The notes under the pieces: generated by a model
What the model was told of the DNA's origin: nothing
Database searches by the model: none
Seen by the model: the letters and a program-made list of their open reading frames with translations, nothing else
Shown: positions 1-9,281 of the stretch, piece by piece
Layout: each line of letters opens with the position of its first letter
How positions within the stretch are numbered: the first letter of the stretch is position 1
NCBI GenBank assembly: GCA_963842065.1
Contig: CAWJEW010000004.1
Location: forward strand, 62,001-126,000
Direction of reading: 5' to 3'
DNA length: 64,000 bases
Source: CAITWD01 sp963842065
GTDB taxonomy: Bacteria; Actinomycetota; Thermoleophilia; Miltoncostaeales; Miltoncostaeaceae
Position numbers and translations under genes: made by a program

Positions 1-592
1 TGGGGGCCCAGTCCGCGGGCGATGTGATCATCGACTGGACCGCGCGGACGTAGAGGTGGACGTGCTGCGCGTAGGTCCCGGTGCCGCCGCCGGGCAGCGG
101 CCAGCGGGCGTGCTCCTTGCTCAGGGTCGCCAGCGCCGCCGCCAGCGCATCACCCTTCGCGCCCTGCTCGGCACCGCCGATCTCGTCGACAAACACCAGG
201 TGCGTCGTGTTCCACGACCAGTTGGTCTCAAGGTGCGTCGTCTTCTGCGCATCGATGATGTGCCGAAGCAGCGCCGCGAGCTCGGTGGCGCGCATGCCGA
301 CGATGTTCGGGGTGCGGATCGACGGAGGGCCGGTGGTGACCTTGGCGACCAGGCCGCCGGGCACCGCGGTGGTGTCCGCGTAGCCTTGCTGGAAGAGGTT
401 GTCGAAGCCGCGGTTCAGATGGGTCGCGTCGGGGCCGCCGGTGTGGTCGACCATCGTGGCGATGCTCGCCGCCACGTCGTAGATGACGCTCATGCGGCTC
501 GTCTGGGCGAGCGCCGGACTCACGGCCGCACCGAGCACGGCGACCGTTGCCGCCGCCACGACGGCTGACCGCCTCGCCCTCTGCCCGCGCAT
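1..592 (-). CDS. Secreted protein of unknown function, 3' end outside window
   Basis: An open frame runs leftwards off the window edge, so only the first ~197 residues are visible and the C-terminus is missing. It begins with a clear Sec signal peptide: a basic stretch (MRGQRARRS), a hydrophobic core and a likely cleavage after PALA. The mature part has no motif I recognise; it is mixed alpha/beta in character and contains NWSWNTTHLVFVDE and HVHLYVRAV segments. ATG at 592 is chosen because the signal peptide starts there. In-frame alternatives are GTG 601, which has an AAGGGG ribosome-site-like stretch 9 bases upstream, and ATG 622. It is probably exported like its neighbours. I do not recognise the family. 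Confidence 0.6.
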   Translation of the reverse strand, partial: MRGQRARRSAVVAAATVAVLGAAVSPALAQTSRMSVIYDVAASIATMVDHTGGPDATHLNRGFDNLFQQGYADTTAVPGGLVAKVTTGPPSIRTPNIVGMRATELAALLRHIIDAQKTTHLETNWSWNTTHLVFVDEIGGAEQGAKGDALAAALATLSKEHARWPLPGGGTGTYAQHVHLYVRAVQSMITSPADWAP

Positions 593-819
593 CACCCGCA
601 CCCGACCGGTCCCCTTCGTCATCGGTCCGCAGCCCCGCCGCCGCCCGCGCACGCGGACCTGCGCGTGCCGGACAGCGTCGAGCACAGCCGTCGCGAGACG
701 CTAACAACTGGCGCGCCGCGTGCACCCGCGAGCGTGTTACCGCGATGCAATATCCACCGGGGCACCATCCCGCGCAGCCGTCATGGTGGCGGCGCCGAGA
801 GGTACAGGTCGTCGCCGAG

Positions 820-847
820 GGGACGGCCCGCAGAAGCGGGCCGTCCC
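820..847 (-). terminator. Perfect 12-bp hairpin after the beta-helix gene
   Basis: GGGACGGCCCGC and its exact reverse complement flank an AGAA tetraloop, 15 bases past the stop of the leftward gene at 863. There is no T-tract, which is common for terminators in high-GC actinobacteria. Confidence 0.6.
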
Positions 848-862
848 ACGCCGGGGCATCCG

Positions 863-2308
863 TCAGGCGACGACGTTGCCGTTTGTGTTGAACCGCACGT
901 TGTGGCCGGGCACGACGTTGGTGAGCGTCGTGCCGCCGTGGTAGTAGATCCCGCCGCCGCCGTTGTGCACGGTCGCGGTGTTGTGGTCGACGAACGAGTC
1001 GTGGTAGAGCGCGACGTTGCCGCCGCCCCACGCGTAGATGCCGCCGCCATACGGCGCGGAGTTCCACGTGACCGCCGTGTCGTTGAGTTTCAGCGCAGCG
1101 TCGTAGCTGTAGATGCCACCCCCGCCGGTCTTGCTCTTGTTGCCGATCACCAGCGAGTTCCAGAACGTCGCCGCACCGTTGCTGGCGAGGCCGCCGCCGA
1201 CGTTTCCGGCGGTGTTGCCGCGAATCGTCGCGCCGTAGGCCGACAGCGTGCCGCCGAAGTCGCTGAGGATGCCGCCGCCGTACACGGAGGCCGCGTTCCA
1301 GTTCACGTCCACGTTGGTCAGCGACAGCTTGCCCGAACTGTAGATGCCGCCGCCCGAGGTGGCGCGGTTGTGGTCGACGCTCGTGTCCATCAGCGTGGTC
1401 GAGTTGGGACCGGCGTTGTAGATGCCGCCGCCATCACCCGTAGCGGTGTTGCGGTTGACCCCGCCGTTGTCGAGCGTCAGATGTGAGGCGGTGCCGTAGT
1501 TGTAGATGCCGCCACCCGCGGGAGCGGTGTTCCAGTTGACGCTGGTGCCGCTCGTCCAGCGGCTGCCGAGCCAGACGGTGCCGTCCTGGTTGAACACGCC
1601 GCCGCCGCCGATCACGGTGGTGCCGGAGGCTGTGTTGCGGTTGACGCTCGCGTTCGTCGAGGACACCGTGCCCCTGTAGTTGTAGATGCCGCCGCCGCCG
1701 TAGCCGTTGGCGGTGTTCCAGTTGATGCTCGTGCCGCTCTTGCCCCCGAGCCACAGCTTGGCGCCTGAGTCGTTGAACACGCCGCCGCCGTCGCCGGCGG
1801 TGTTCTTGACGACGCTGTCGTTGGTCAGCGTCAGGCTGCCTTCGTTGTCGATGCCGCCGCCGAAGGTGATCGGCGCATAGCCGTTGACATCGAAGTTGCC
1901 GGTGCCGCCCTTGATGTCGAGGCCGTTGATCGTGGCGGCGACACCTTTGTTGACGGTCACGACGCTACCGGGGGTGCCGGTGCCGTTGAGGGTGGCACCG
2001 CCACCGCCATCGGTGATGGTCAGGTTCTTGGTGACGATCGAGTCACCCATGCACGTGTTCCAGACCTTCAGGGTGTTGCCGGCGGTGGCGGCGGTGATCG
2101 CCGACTGGAGCGCGCCGGCACCCGTGAAGGTCGCGTGGTGGCCTGTGGTGACGTTGCGCACCGTGCAGGGCGGGGGCGTTGCGGAGGCCACCGGAACGAT
2201 TGCCAGCGCCGGGATCGACGCGAGACCGGCAGCCACCGCAAGGGTGCGTCCCTTGTGCGACCGCACCGACCGCGACGCAATGGCGCCGAGGTGCTTGGGG
2301 TGTCTCAT
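863..2308 (-). CDS. Secreted right-handed beta-helix (polymorphic-repeat type) protein
   Basis: A 481-residue exported protein. A signal peptide (basic start, then AVAAGLASIPALAIVPVASA) is followed by many short imperfect repeats of the GGGIYN / GGGVFN type alternating with NxNTA and TNVDVN segments, the pattern of right-handed parallel beta-helix proteins related to pectate lyase-like folds and chlamydial polymorphic-membrane-protein repeats. No catalytic residues can be singled out. The ATG at 2308 is preceded by a GAGAGG stretch. It stands alone on the minus strand and ends in a strong hairpin. A surface-adhesion or polysaccharide-binding role is inference; the fold call is fairly secure from the repeat pattern. 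Confidence 0.8.
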   Translation of the reverse strand: MRHPKHLGAIASRSVRSHKGRTLAVAAGLASIPALAIVPVASATPPPCTVRNVTTGHHATFTGAGALQSAITAATAGNTLKVWNTCMGDSIVTKNLTITDGGGGATLNGTGTPGSVVTVNKGVAATINGLDIKGGTGNFDVNGYAPITFGGGIDNEGSLTLTNDSVVKNTAGDGGGVFNDSGAKLWLGGKSGTSINWNTANGYGGGGIYNYRGTVSSTNASVNRNTASGTTVIGGGGVFNQDGTVWLGSRWTSGTSVNWNTAPAGGGIYNYGTASHLTLDNGGVNRNTATGDGGGIYNAGPNSTTLMDTSVDHNRATSGGGIYSSGKLSLTNVDVNWNAASVYGGGILSDFGGTLSAYGATIRGNTAGNVGGGLASNGAATFWNSLVIGNKSKTGGGGIYSYDAALKLNDTAVTWNSAPYGGGIYAWGGGNVALYHDSFVDHNTATVHNGGGGIYYHGGTTLTNVVPGHNVRFNTNGNVVA

Positions 2309-3229
2309 GTGTGTCTACCTCTCTTGGCGTGAAGGAAGAGGCGCCGAGTCATCCCTGACGTTCTTGTGGACCGACCGGGAAGTCGGGGGAGGTCCAGCCG
2401 GGCGCGTGATCTGGCGGGACCGTAAACCGGATCCGGCCGCGCGTCAGCACCCGTGAGCCCCGCTTTACAGGGTTCTTACCCGCGTTACGAAAAGCGCTAA
2501 CAAGTGCAGGCATTTCGCACCCCTACCTCACCACGGCACGTCGCGGTGCGGGGCGGGCGCTCGGACCCGTCGGGGCGGAGGCTCGCCGTCATATGGGCGC
2601 GGCGGACTCAAGAACGCCACGCAGCCGATCGGACGCGCTACAGACCGACCTCCCGGGACGGGCGGCGCAAGATCAAAACCCTCCAAATGACGCAGGATGT
2701 GACAGGAACTGGCCCAATGAGTGGGGCCGGTCCCATGACGGCGCGCCCCCGCAGACGCCCGCGGCAGCCCGCGCGCGGCGCCGGACCGCGGCCGCGCATC
2801 CACAGACGACGGTGCGCCGAACCCCCGGCCGGGCACCGTCCGCGCCGACGACATCCGCATGACCGCGCCGGATGTGTCCCACACCACGGCGAGCGCCGGG
2901 CGGCGCGGCGTCCGGTACCGGACCGCGCGCGTCATCCCGAACGGCCCCTGCGGCGGCCCGACGCCGACCGGCTAGGTCCCACCTAGACGAACGGATTGCC
3001 CTGCATATGACCGATTTTTGCTGCTGATTAGCTGCTGATCGATCGCTCGGGCCTGGCTGAGGCGTTGCTCAGTCCTCGTCCATACACAAGGGCTCTGTGC
3101 GTGTCGCCGTGGCGGCGAGTCCTCCCGCGGCCGCGAGGTGCCGAACCTTCGGTGCGGCACCTCGGACGTCGGATCGACGCCCAGTGATCCCCACCAGTAG
3201 TGCATGCATCCACGGAAGGAAGATCGTCG
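2309..3229. other. Divergent intergenic region, no convincing gene
   Basis: These 921 bases separate the leftward beta-helix gene from the rightward giant deacetylase. Open frames exist but their translations are Arg/Pro-rich and look like GC-driven noise. A TTGTTAGCG element (minus strand, about 2491-2499) also occurs upstream of the first gene (about 699-707). A strong hairpin lies at 3135-3165, described separately. Confidence 0.5.
3135..3165 (+). promoter_or_regulatory. Stable hairpin in the 5' region of the giant deacetylase gene
   Basis: CGAGGTGCCG pairs perfectly with CGGCACCTCG, and a further ACC/GGT pairing caps it with a TTC loop. It ends 64 bases before the GTG start. It has no T-run, so it may be an mRNA stabiliser, a protein-binding site or an attenuator-like element. 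The structure is visible; the role is not. Confidence 0.5.
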
Positions 3230-6200
3230 GTGAGTAGCAGTTTCAGCCCGTCCCGCTCGCTTCGGACATGGTTGGTCGTCCTGGTGGCCGTCGCATTCGG
3301 CACGCTTGCCGTGCAGGCATCCGGCGCCGCTGCCGCGACCCCGCCGACGCTCAACCTCAAGGTGCTGCTCGTCGGCCAAGGCCCCACAGATACCACCACC
3401 GCTGCGTGGGCGGCCGCACTGCAGAGCGAGGGCGTGCCGTTCACCGAGGTCGACGCCACCGGCACGGCCCCGAGCGAATCGATCGCACTCCCCACGCTGT
3501 CGAGCGGCTCGACCGGGTACTACAACGGCGTCATCATCGCCGACTCACCGACCAACTACGCCGCCGGTCAGCTTACCCCGCTGTACACCTATGAATCCGC
3601 CTTCGGCATTCGCCAGGTCGACGGCTACATGTACCCATCGACGGCGCTCGGCGCGACCCCGGCGACCGCGGGCGCGCTCGATGGCACCAGCGGCCAACTG
3701 ACCACGCAGGGGCTCGCCGCGTTTCCTGGGCTGGCGGGAACCGTCCCGTTCAGCACCGGCACCTACGGCTACGGGGCGACGGCGGTCTCAGGCGCGGCGT
3801 ACACGCCGCTGCTCACCGACTCCGCAGGCAACGCCTTTGCCGGGGTCTATGTTCACCCGACCACGACGGGTGACCCACAGGGCGGCGTGGCCGAGCTCTC
3901 GCTCTACTTCGACTACAACGCGGCCCAACTGCAGTGGGAGATCCTGGCGCCGAGCCTCATCAACTGGGTCACCAACAACACCCATCTGGGCCTGGACCGC
4001 AACTACGTCGAGATGAACATCGACGACACGTTCTCGCCCGATGACGCGTGGGACACCACGACCCACGAGAACGCGTACAACGAGGCGGATTCGTTGCGCA
4101 TGCAGCCGGCCGACGTGATCTATGCGGCCCAGTGGTCCAAGGCCAACAACTTCCGCCTGGACCAGCTGTTTAACTTCGGCAACAGCGTGGCGGCCCAGAA
4201 CGGCGACCTGTTGTATGCCGGCAGCACCACGGCCCCGAGCGGGTACGACCCGCTGCTGGCGCAGTTCCAGGCGACCGACCCGACCACGGGCAAGCCCTAC
4301 GCCGATGATTTTGGCTGGATCAGCCACACCTACGACACCCCGGTCATGGATGTCGGGTGCGCAACCCAGAACTACATCGAGGCCGAGCTCAACGAGAACA
4401 CCAACTCGATCGCCGCCGCGCCCGGTGCCATCGCGGGCACGGGCGGCCTGGGGCTCACCACCGAGACCACCAATCAGACCGCGAGCGCCAATCCCCTGGG
4501 GCCGTACAGCGACGCCTTGGGCGAGCAGAACGCCACGGTGTTCGTGCCAGGCAACCACTCCGGCTTTGGCAACCTGGTGCCGGGCAACCCGGCGACGGTC
4601 GATCCCCCCCAACTTGACCAGTCGACCAGCGGCACGGGTGGCGCGCTTGCCGCCGGCAGCTACCAGTACGCGGTGACCGATCAGTTCAACGGGTCCGACT
4701 CCCCCAGTGTCGACCAGTCAGCCGCCTATGTGACCGCACCGACCAGCGTCCCGGCCGGCGGCGAGGTTACGTTGAACTGGCAGGCGATCTGCCACGCGGC
4801 CAACTACCTGATCTACCGCGAGGTCGCCGGCTCGGGCAACTGGTCGCTGGTCGGCTCCTATGCCACGCCGAGCTTGGCCACGCTGCCGGACAACAGCTCC
4901 GGCAACCCGGCCTCGACGACCGATGTCACCGGCGGCGGCGAGCTCGAGCTCAGCTGGACCGACACCGGGGCGGCGGGCACCGCCCAGCTGGCTGGCTGGA
5001 CACCGCCGATCACCGAAAACGCCATTGAGCTGCCCTGGGAGCAGAACCCGTACTTCATCCCGGCGCTGCAGGCCGTCGGGATCACCGTGGTCGGCGACGA
5101 CGCTTCCAAGGCCTACCCCAACCCGCCTAATGACCAGTTCGGCATTGGCGCCAGCTACACCGGCGCCACCTACGCCGCGGGCCAGACATTCGTCGATGGG
5201 ACCGCCCAGGTCGCACCGCGCCACCCGGTCAACGTCTACTACAACGCCAGCACCGAGGCCCAGGAGGTCGACGAGTACAACACCTTGTACCTGTCAACGG
5301 CCGACGGCGGCACCTGCACCGACTCCTCCACGACCACCTGCCTGACCACGCCGGCGACCTTTGCCGACATCGTCAACCAGGTCGTCTCGGGCATGTTCAA
5401 CTACATGCTCAACAATGACCCCCGGCCCAGTTATGTCCACCAGACCAACCTGCTGGGCGCTCCGCCCGGCTGCGCGCTGAGCGCCACCACCCTGTGCACC
5501 CCGCCGGCCACCGCCCCGGCCACCGCGGACACGACCGGCGACGGGCTGCTGTACTCGGTGCTCGACCCGCTGCTGAACGAGTACCACCAGTACTTCAGCG
5601 CGGCGACCCCCTACGAGCAACCCACCCTGGGTGCGATCGGGGTCATCCTGGCCGACCAGTCGGCCTGGGCCGCGACCCAGACGGCCGGCACCGTGACGGC
5701 CTCGCTGACCAATGGGGTCGTGACGGTCGCCAACGCGGGCACCAGCACGACCAACGTGCCGATCACCGTCGCCCCGGGCACGACCGTCAACGGCTCCGCC
5801 TTCGGCCAGGCCTACAGCGGCGCGCTGTCGGATTGGACGAGCATTCCTTCCGGAACATCCCAAACCCTCACCGAGGCCCCGGTCGCCCCGGCCATCACCA
5901 GCAGCGCAACGGCAACCTCGATCGTGGGCGCCCCGTTCAGCACGACCGTCGACACCACCGGTATCCCGGCCGCGACAATCACCGAGGCCGGTGCCCTTCC
6001 GGCGGGCGTGAGCTTCACCAACAACGGTGACGGCACCGCCACCATCGCGGGCACGCCGGCCGCCGGCAGCGGCGGGACCTACCCGATCACCCTCACCGCC
6101 ACCAACTCGGCCGGCACGACCACCCAGGCGTTTACGCTGACAAATGCGCAGGCTCCGACCATCACGAGCCCCGCCACGGCGGCGTTCACCACCGGGCTGG

Positions 6201-9124
6201 CGGGCACCTACACCATGACCACGACCGGGTACCCGACGGCGACGCTCACCGAGACCGGTGCGCTGCCGACCGGGTTGACCTTCGTCGACAACGCCAACGG
6301 CACCGGCACGATCTCCGGCACCGCGGCCGCCGGCACCGCCGGCACGTACCCGGTGTCGCTGTCGGCGACCAACGCCTCGGGCAGTACCGCGACCCTGGCG
6401 CTGACGATCACGGTCACCGACGCGGTGGCGCCGACCATCACCAGCGGCGACTCGGGATTCTTCACCCTCAACCAGGCGGGGGCCATCGGGGTCACCACGA
6501 CCGGTTCGCCAACCCCGACGATCACCGAGACGGGTGCGCTTCCGCCGGGACTGACGTTCACGGACAACGGCAACGGCACGGCGCTGATCCAGGGCGCCGC
6601 GACCGCCGTCGGCACGACGACCGTGACGGTGACCGCGGCCAACGGGATCAGCCCCAACGCCACCCAGACCATCACGATCGTCGTCGGTCAAGCACCCGCC
6701 TTTACCAGCGCGGCGACCGCCACGGCGCAGCTCAACACGCCGTTCACCGACACCGTCACCACCAGTGGCTACCCGGCCCCCGGCTTCGGCTGGTCGAACA
6801 TCCCGCCGGGGCTGAGCTTCACCGACAACGGCAACGGCACGGCGACCATCTCCGGAACGCCGACCACCTCCGGCACCTACACGCTGCCGCTGACCGCGAC
6901 CAACGCCTACGGCACCGCCCAGCAGGCGCTGACCATCAACGTGACCCAGCCGCCAGCCATCACCAGCGCTCCGGGCGCCACCTTCACCACCGGCACGCTG
7001 GGCACGTTCACCGTGACCACCACCGGGAGCCCGTCGCCCGCGATCACCGAGACCGGCGCCCTTCCGTCGGGCGTGACACTGACCGACAACCACAACGGCA
7101 CGGCGATGCTCTCGGGCACCGCGGCAGCCGGCACCGGCGGCACGTACCCGATCACGATCACCGCCGCCAACGGGGTCGGCACGAACGCAACCCAGAGTTT
7201 CGTGCTGACCGTCAATGCCGCACAGACGGCACCGACCATCACCAGCGCCGCCGCCGCTACGACGACGATCGGCCTGTGGAGTTCCTTCGAGGTGACGAGC
7301 ACGGCGAGCCCGGTCGCGAAGCTCACCGAGTCGGGCGCCCTTCCCTCGGGCGTCGTGTTCGCCGACAACGGCAACGGGACGGCGACGATCTCGGGCGCCC
7401 CGATCACCGGGACCGTCGGCAGCTACCCGATCACGATCACCGCGGCCAACGGGGTCGGCACCAACGCGACCCAGAGCTTTACGCTCACGGTCAACCCGGC
7501 GCTCACCCCGCCCGACTTCAGCAACGCCGGCGCGACCACCTTCGCCGTGGGTAAGGCCGGCACGTTCGCCATCACCTCGACCGGCAACCCGACCCCGACC
7601 CTGACCTACACGACCACCCCGGCGCTGCCGACCGGCATCGGCATCACCAACAACAACAACGGCACCCTCACCCTGGCCGGCACGGCGCCGGCAGGCAGCC
7701 AGGGCGTCTACATGGTCACGGCCACCGCCGCGAACTCCGCTGGCACCGCGGTCCAGACCATCGCGCTGACCGTCAATAGCGGCTTGGCCATCACGAGCGC
7801 CGGCTCGGCATCCGCGACGGCGGGCAAGGCGTTCAGCTTCACGGTGACCACCACCGGCACGCCGACCGCATCGCTCGCCGAGACCGGGACCCTGCCATCC
7901 GGGATCACGTTCCGCAACAACAGCAACGGCACGGCGACGCTCTCGGGCACGCCGGGCACGACCTCCGGCGGCACCTACCCGCTGACCCTCACGGCCACCA
8001 ACTCGACCGGGAGCGCCAGCCAGGCATTCGTCCTGACGGTCAACCAGACCCCGACGTTCACCAGCGCCGCGTCGCTCACCGAGACCGCCGGAACGGCATT
8101 CGGGTTCACGGTCGCGACCTCCGGCTCCCCGACGGCCGCCTTGACCGCCGGCAGCCTGCCCACCGGCGTCAGCTTCTCCGACAACGGCACCGGCACCGGG
8201 CTGCTCTCGGGCACGACCGCGGTGCCCGCCGGCACCTACTCGATCGCGCTGACGGCGACCAACGCCGGCGGTACGGCCACCCAGACGATCACCCTGACCG
8301 TCAAGGCGGCCGGCTCGACCACCAACCAGAAGGTGCCCTCGTTCACGAGCGCCGCGACGGCGACCGTGACCGCGGGCTCCGCGCTGAACTTCAGCGTGAC
8401 CACCCTGGGCGTCCTGCCGACGACGATCTCCGAGTCGGGCACGCTGCCTTCCGGGGTCACGTTCCGCAGCAACTCCAACGGGACGGCGACCCTGAGCGGC
8501 ACCCCGTCCTCGACGAGCGGCGGCACCTACCCGATCACGCTGACCGCCTCCAACACGTCCGGCACGGTCACCCAGTCGTTCGTGCTCACCGTCAACGCGC
8601 GTCCGTCGATCTCCTCGGGAACGAGTGCGTCGGCGACCGTCGGCGCCACCTTCAACTTCACGGTGACCGCCCACGGTGCGCCGACGCCCAACCTGACTGA
8701 GGCGGGCGCCCTCCCCACGGGGGTCACGTTCGTCGACAACGCCAACGGCACCGCGACCATTGCCGGCACGCCGGGCGTCGCCCAGGGCGGCGTCTACAGG
8801 CTGACGATCACCGCAACAAACACGTTCGGCTCGACCTCGCAGACGTTCACGCTGACCGTCTCGCAGGCGCCCTCGATCACCAGCGCGGCGACCGCCACTG
8901 CGACCCACGGCAAGGCGTTCACGTTCACGTTCACGAGCTCTGGCTACCCGGCGGCAACGCTGAGTCGCACGGGCACCGTTGCCGGGCTGAACTTCGCGAC
9001 CGGCGCGAACGGCACGGCGACGCTCTCGGGCACGCCGACCACGGCGGGGACCTACAGCCTGACGATCACCGCCACGAACTCGGTCGGCACGGCAACGCAG
9101 ACGTTCGTCCTGACGGTCAGCTAA
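3230..9124 (+). CDS. Giant secreted Agd3-like (CE18) polysaccharide deacetylase with 12 Ig-like repeats
   Basis: A 1964-residue exported protein. Signal peptide at residues 1-36; then an N-terminal domain (TLNLKVLLVG..., YTYESAFGIRQVDGYMYPS) and a catalytic domain resembling fungal Agd3, the galactosaminogalactan deacetylase of family CE18. Landmarks are NIDD (263-266), SHTYD (His366), PGNHSG (His443) and RHPVNVYYN (His665) followed by QEVDEYN. A fibronectin-like segment appears inserted between PGNHSG and the RHP block. From about residue 887 there are 12 tandem repeats of 85-95 residues (PxITSxATA...LPxGVxFxDNxNGTATIxGTP...YxITxTATNxxGT), typical of putative Ig (He_PIG) domains used for wall or glycan binding. 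GTG 3230 is preferred over ATG 3200 because GGAAGGAAG precedes it. A shorter paralogue lies at 27185. The substrate is inferred. Confidence 0.8.
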   Translation: MSSSFSPSRSLRTWLVVLVAVAFGTLAVQASGAAAATPPTLNLKVLLVGQGPTDTTTAAWAAALQSEGVPFTEVDATGTAPSESIALPTLSSGSTGYYNGVIIADSPTNYAAGQLTPLYTYESAFGIRQVDGYMYPSTALGATPATAGALDGTSGQLTTQGLAAFPGLAGTVPFSTGTYGYGATAVSGAAYTPLLTDSAGNAFAGVYVHPTTTGDPQGGVAELSLYFDYNAAQLQWEILAPSLINWVTNNTHLGLDRNYVEMNIDDTFSPDDAWDTTTHENAYNEADSLRMQPADVIYAAQWSKANNFRLDQLFNFGNSVAAQNGDLLYAGSTTAPSGYDPLLAQFQATDPTTGKPYADDFGWISHTYDTPVMDVGCATQNYIEAELNENTNSIAAAPGAIAGTGGLGLTTETTNQTASANPLGPYSDALGEQNATVFVPGNHSGFGNLVPGNPATVDPPQLDQSTSGTGGALAAGSYQYAVTDQFNGSDSPSVDQSAAYVTAPTSVPAGGEVTLNWQAICHAANYLIYREVAGSGNWSLVGSYATPSLATLPDNSSGNPASTTDVTGGGELELSWTDTGAAGTAQLAGWTPPITENAIELPWEQNPYFIPALQAVGITVVGDDASKAYPNPPNDQFGIGASYTGATYAAGQTFVDGTAQVAPRHPVNVYYNASTEAQEVDEYNTLYLSTADGGTCTDSSTTTCLTTPATFADIVNQVVSGMFNYMLNNDPRPSYVHQTNLLGAPPGCALSATTLCTPPATAPATADTTGDGLLYSVLDPLLNEYHQYFSAATPYEQPTLGAIGVILADQSAWAATQTAGTVTASLTNGVVTVANAGTSTTNVPITVAPGTTVNGSAFGQAYSGALSDWTSIPSGTSQTLTEAPVAPAITSSATATSIVGAPFSTTVDTTGIPAATITEAGALPAGVSFTNNGDGTATIAGTPAAGSGGTYPITLTATNSAGTTTQAFTLTNAQAPTITSPATAAFTTGLAGTYTMTTTGYPTATLTETGALPTGLTFVDNANGTGTISGTAAAGTAGTYPVSLSATNASGSTATLALTITVTDAVAPTITSGDSGFFTLNQAGAIGVTTTGSPTPTITETGALPPGLTFTDNGNGTALIQGAATAVGTTTVTVTAANGISPNATQTITIVVGQAPAFTSAATATAQLNTPFTDTVTTSGYPAPGFGWSNIPPGLSFTDNGNGTATISGTPTTSGTYTLPLTATNAYGTAQQALTINVTQPPAITSAPGATFTTGTLGTFTVTTTGSPSPAITETGALPSGVTLTDNHNGTAMLSGTAAAGTGGTYPITITAANGVGTNATQSFVLTVNAAQTAPTITSAAAATTTIGLWSSFEVTSTASPVAKLTESGALPSGVVFADNGNGTATISGAPITGTVGSYPITITAANGVGTNATQSFTLTVNPALTPPDFSNAGATTFAVGKAGTFAITSTGNPTPTLTYTTTPALPTGIGITNNNNGTLTLAGTAPAGSQGVYMVTATAANSAGTAVQTIALTVNSGLAITSAGSASATAGKAFSFTVTTTGTPTASLAETGTLPSGITFRNNSNGTATLSGTPGTTSGGTYPLTLTATNSTGSASQAFVLTVNQTPTFTSAASLTETAGTAFGFTVATSGSPTAALTAGSLPTGVSFSDNGTGTGLLSGTTAVPAGTYSIALTATNAGGTATQTITLTVKAAGSTTNQKVPSFTSAATATVTAGSALNFSVTTLGVLPTTISESGTLPSGVTFRSNSNGTATLSGTPSSTSGGTYPITLTASNTSGTVTQSFVLTVNARPSISSGTSASATVGATFNFTVTAHGAPTPNLTEAGALPTGVTFVDNANGTATIAGTPGVAQGGVYRLTITATNTFGSTSQTFTLTVSQAPSITSAATATATHGKAFTFTFTSSGYPAATLSRTGTVAGLNFATGANGTATLSGTPTTAGTYSLTITATNSVGTATQTFVLTVS

Positions 9125-9139
9125 CCGCATCCGAGCGTT

Positions 9140-9161
9140 CGCCCCGGCACGCTGCGGGGCG
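9140..9161 (+). terminator. Short GC hairpin after the giant deacetylase gene
   Basis: CGCCCCG and CGGGGCG form a 7-bp stem with an 8-base loop, starting 15 bases after the TAA stop. No T-tract follows, so the terminator call rests on position only. Confidence 0.4.
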
Positions 9162-9281
9162 GGCGCGCGGACCCGTTCCGGCGGCGCATCGCAACTGCCC
9201 TGGCCACGGTGCGCACGTCCGGGTCGCCGACTCAAGTTTGGTGAGCCCGGCGGCGATGTGTCTCAAAGAAAGGACTCGGCG

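Noticed and set aside
2504..2986. Plus-strand open frame in the divergent region before the giant deacetylase
   Set aside because: Arg/Pro-rich composition, no ribosome site and no recognisable domain; several overlapping frames on both strands look equally good.
5294..9235. A 1313-codon open frame antisense to the repeat region of the giant deacetylase
   Set aside because: Its translation is almost entirely Arg/Gly/Asp/Val, mirrors the repeat period of the sense gene and has no start context. It is a shadow caused by high GC and repetition.
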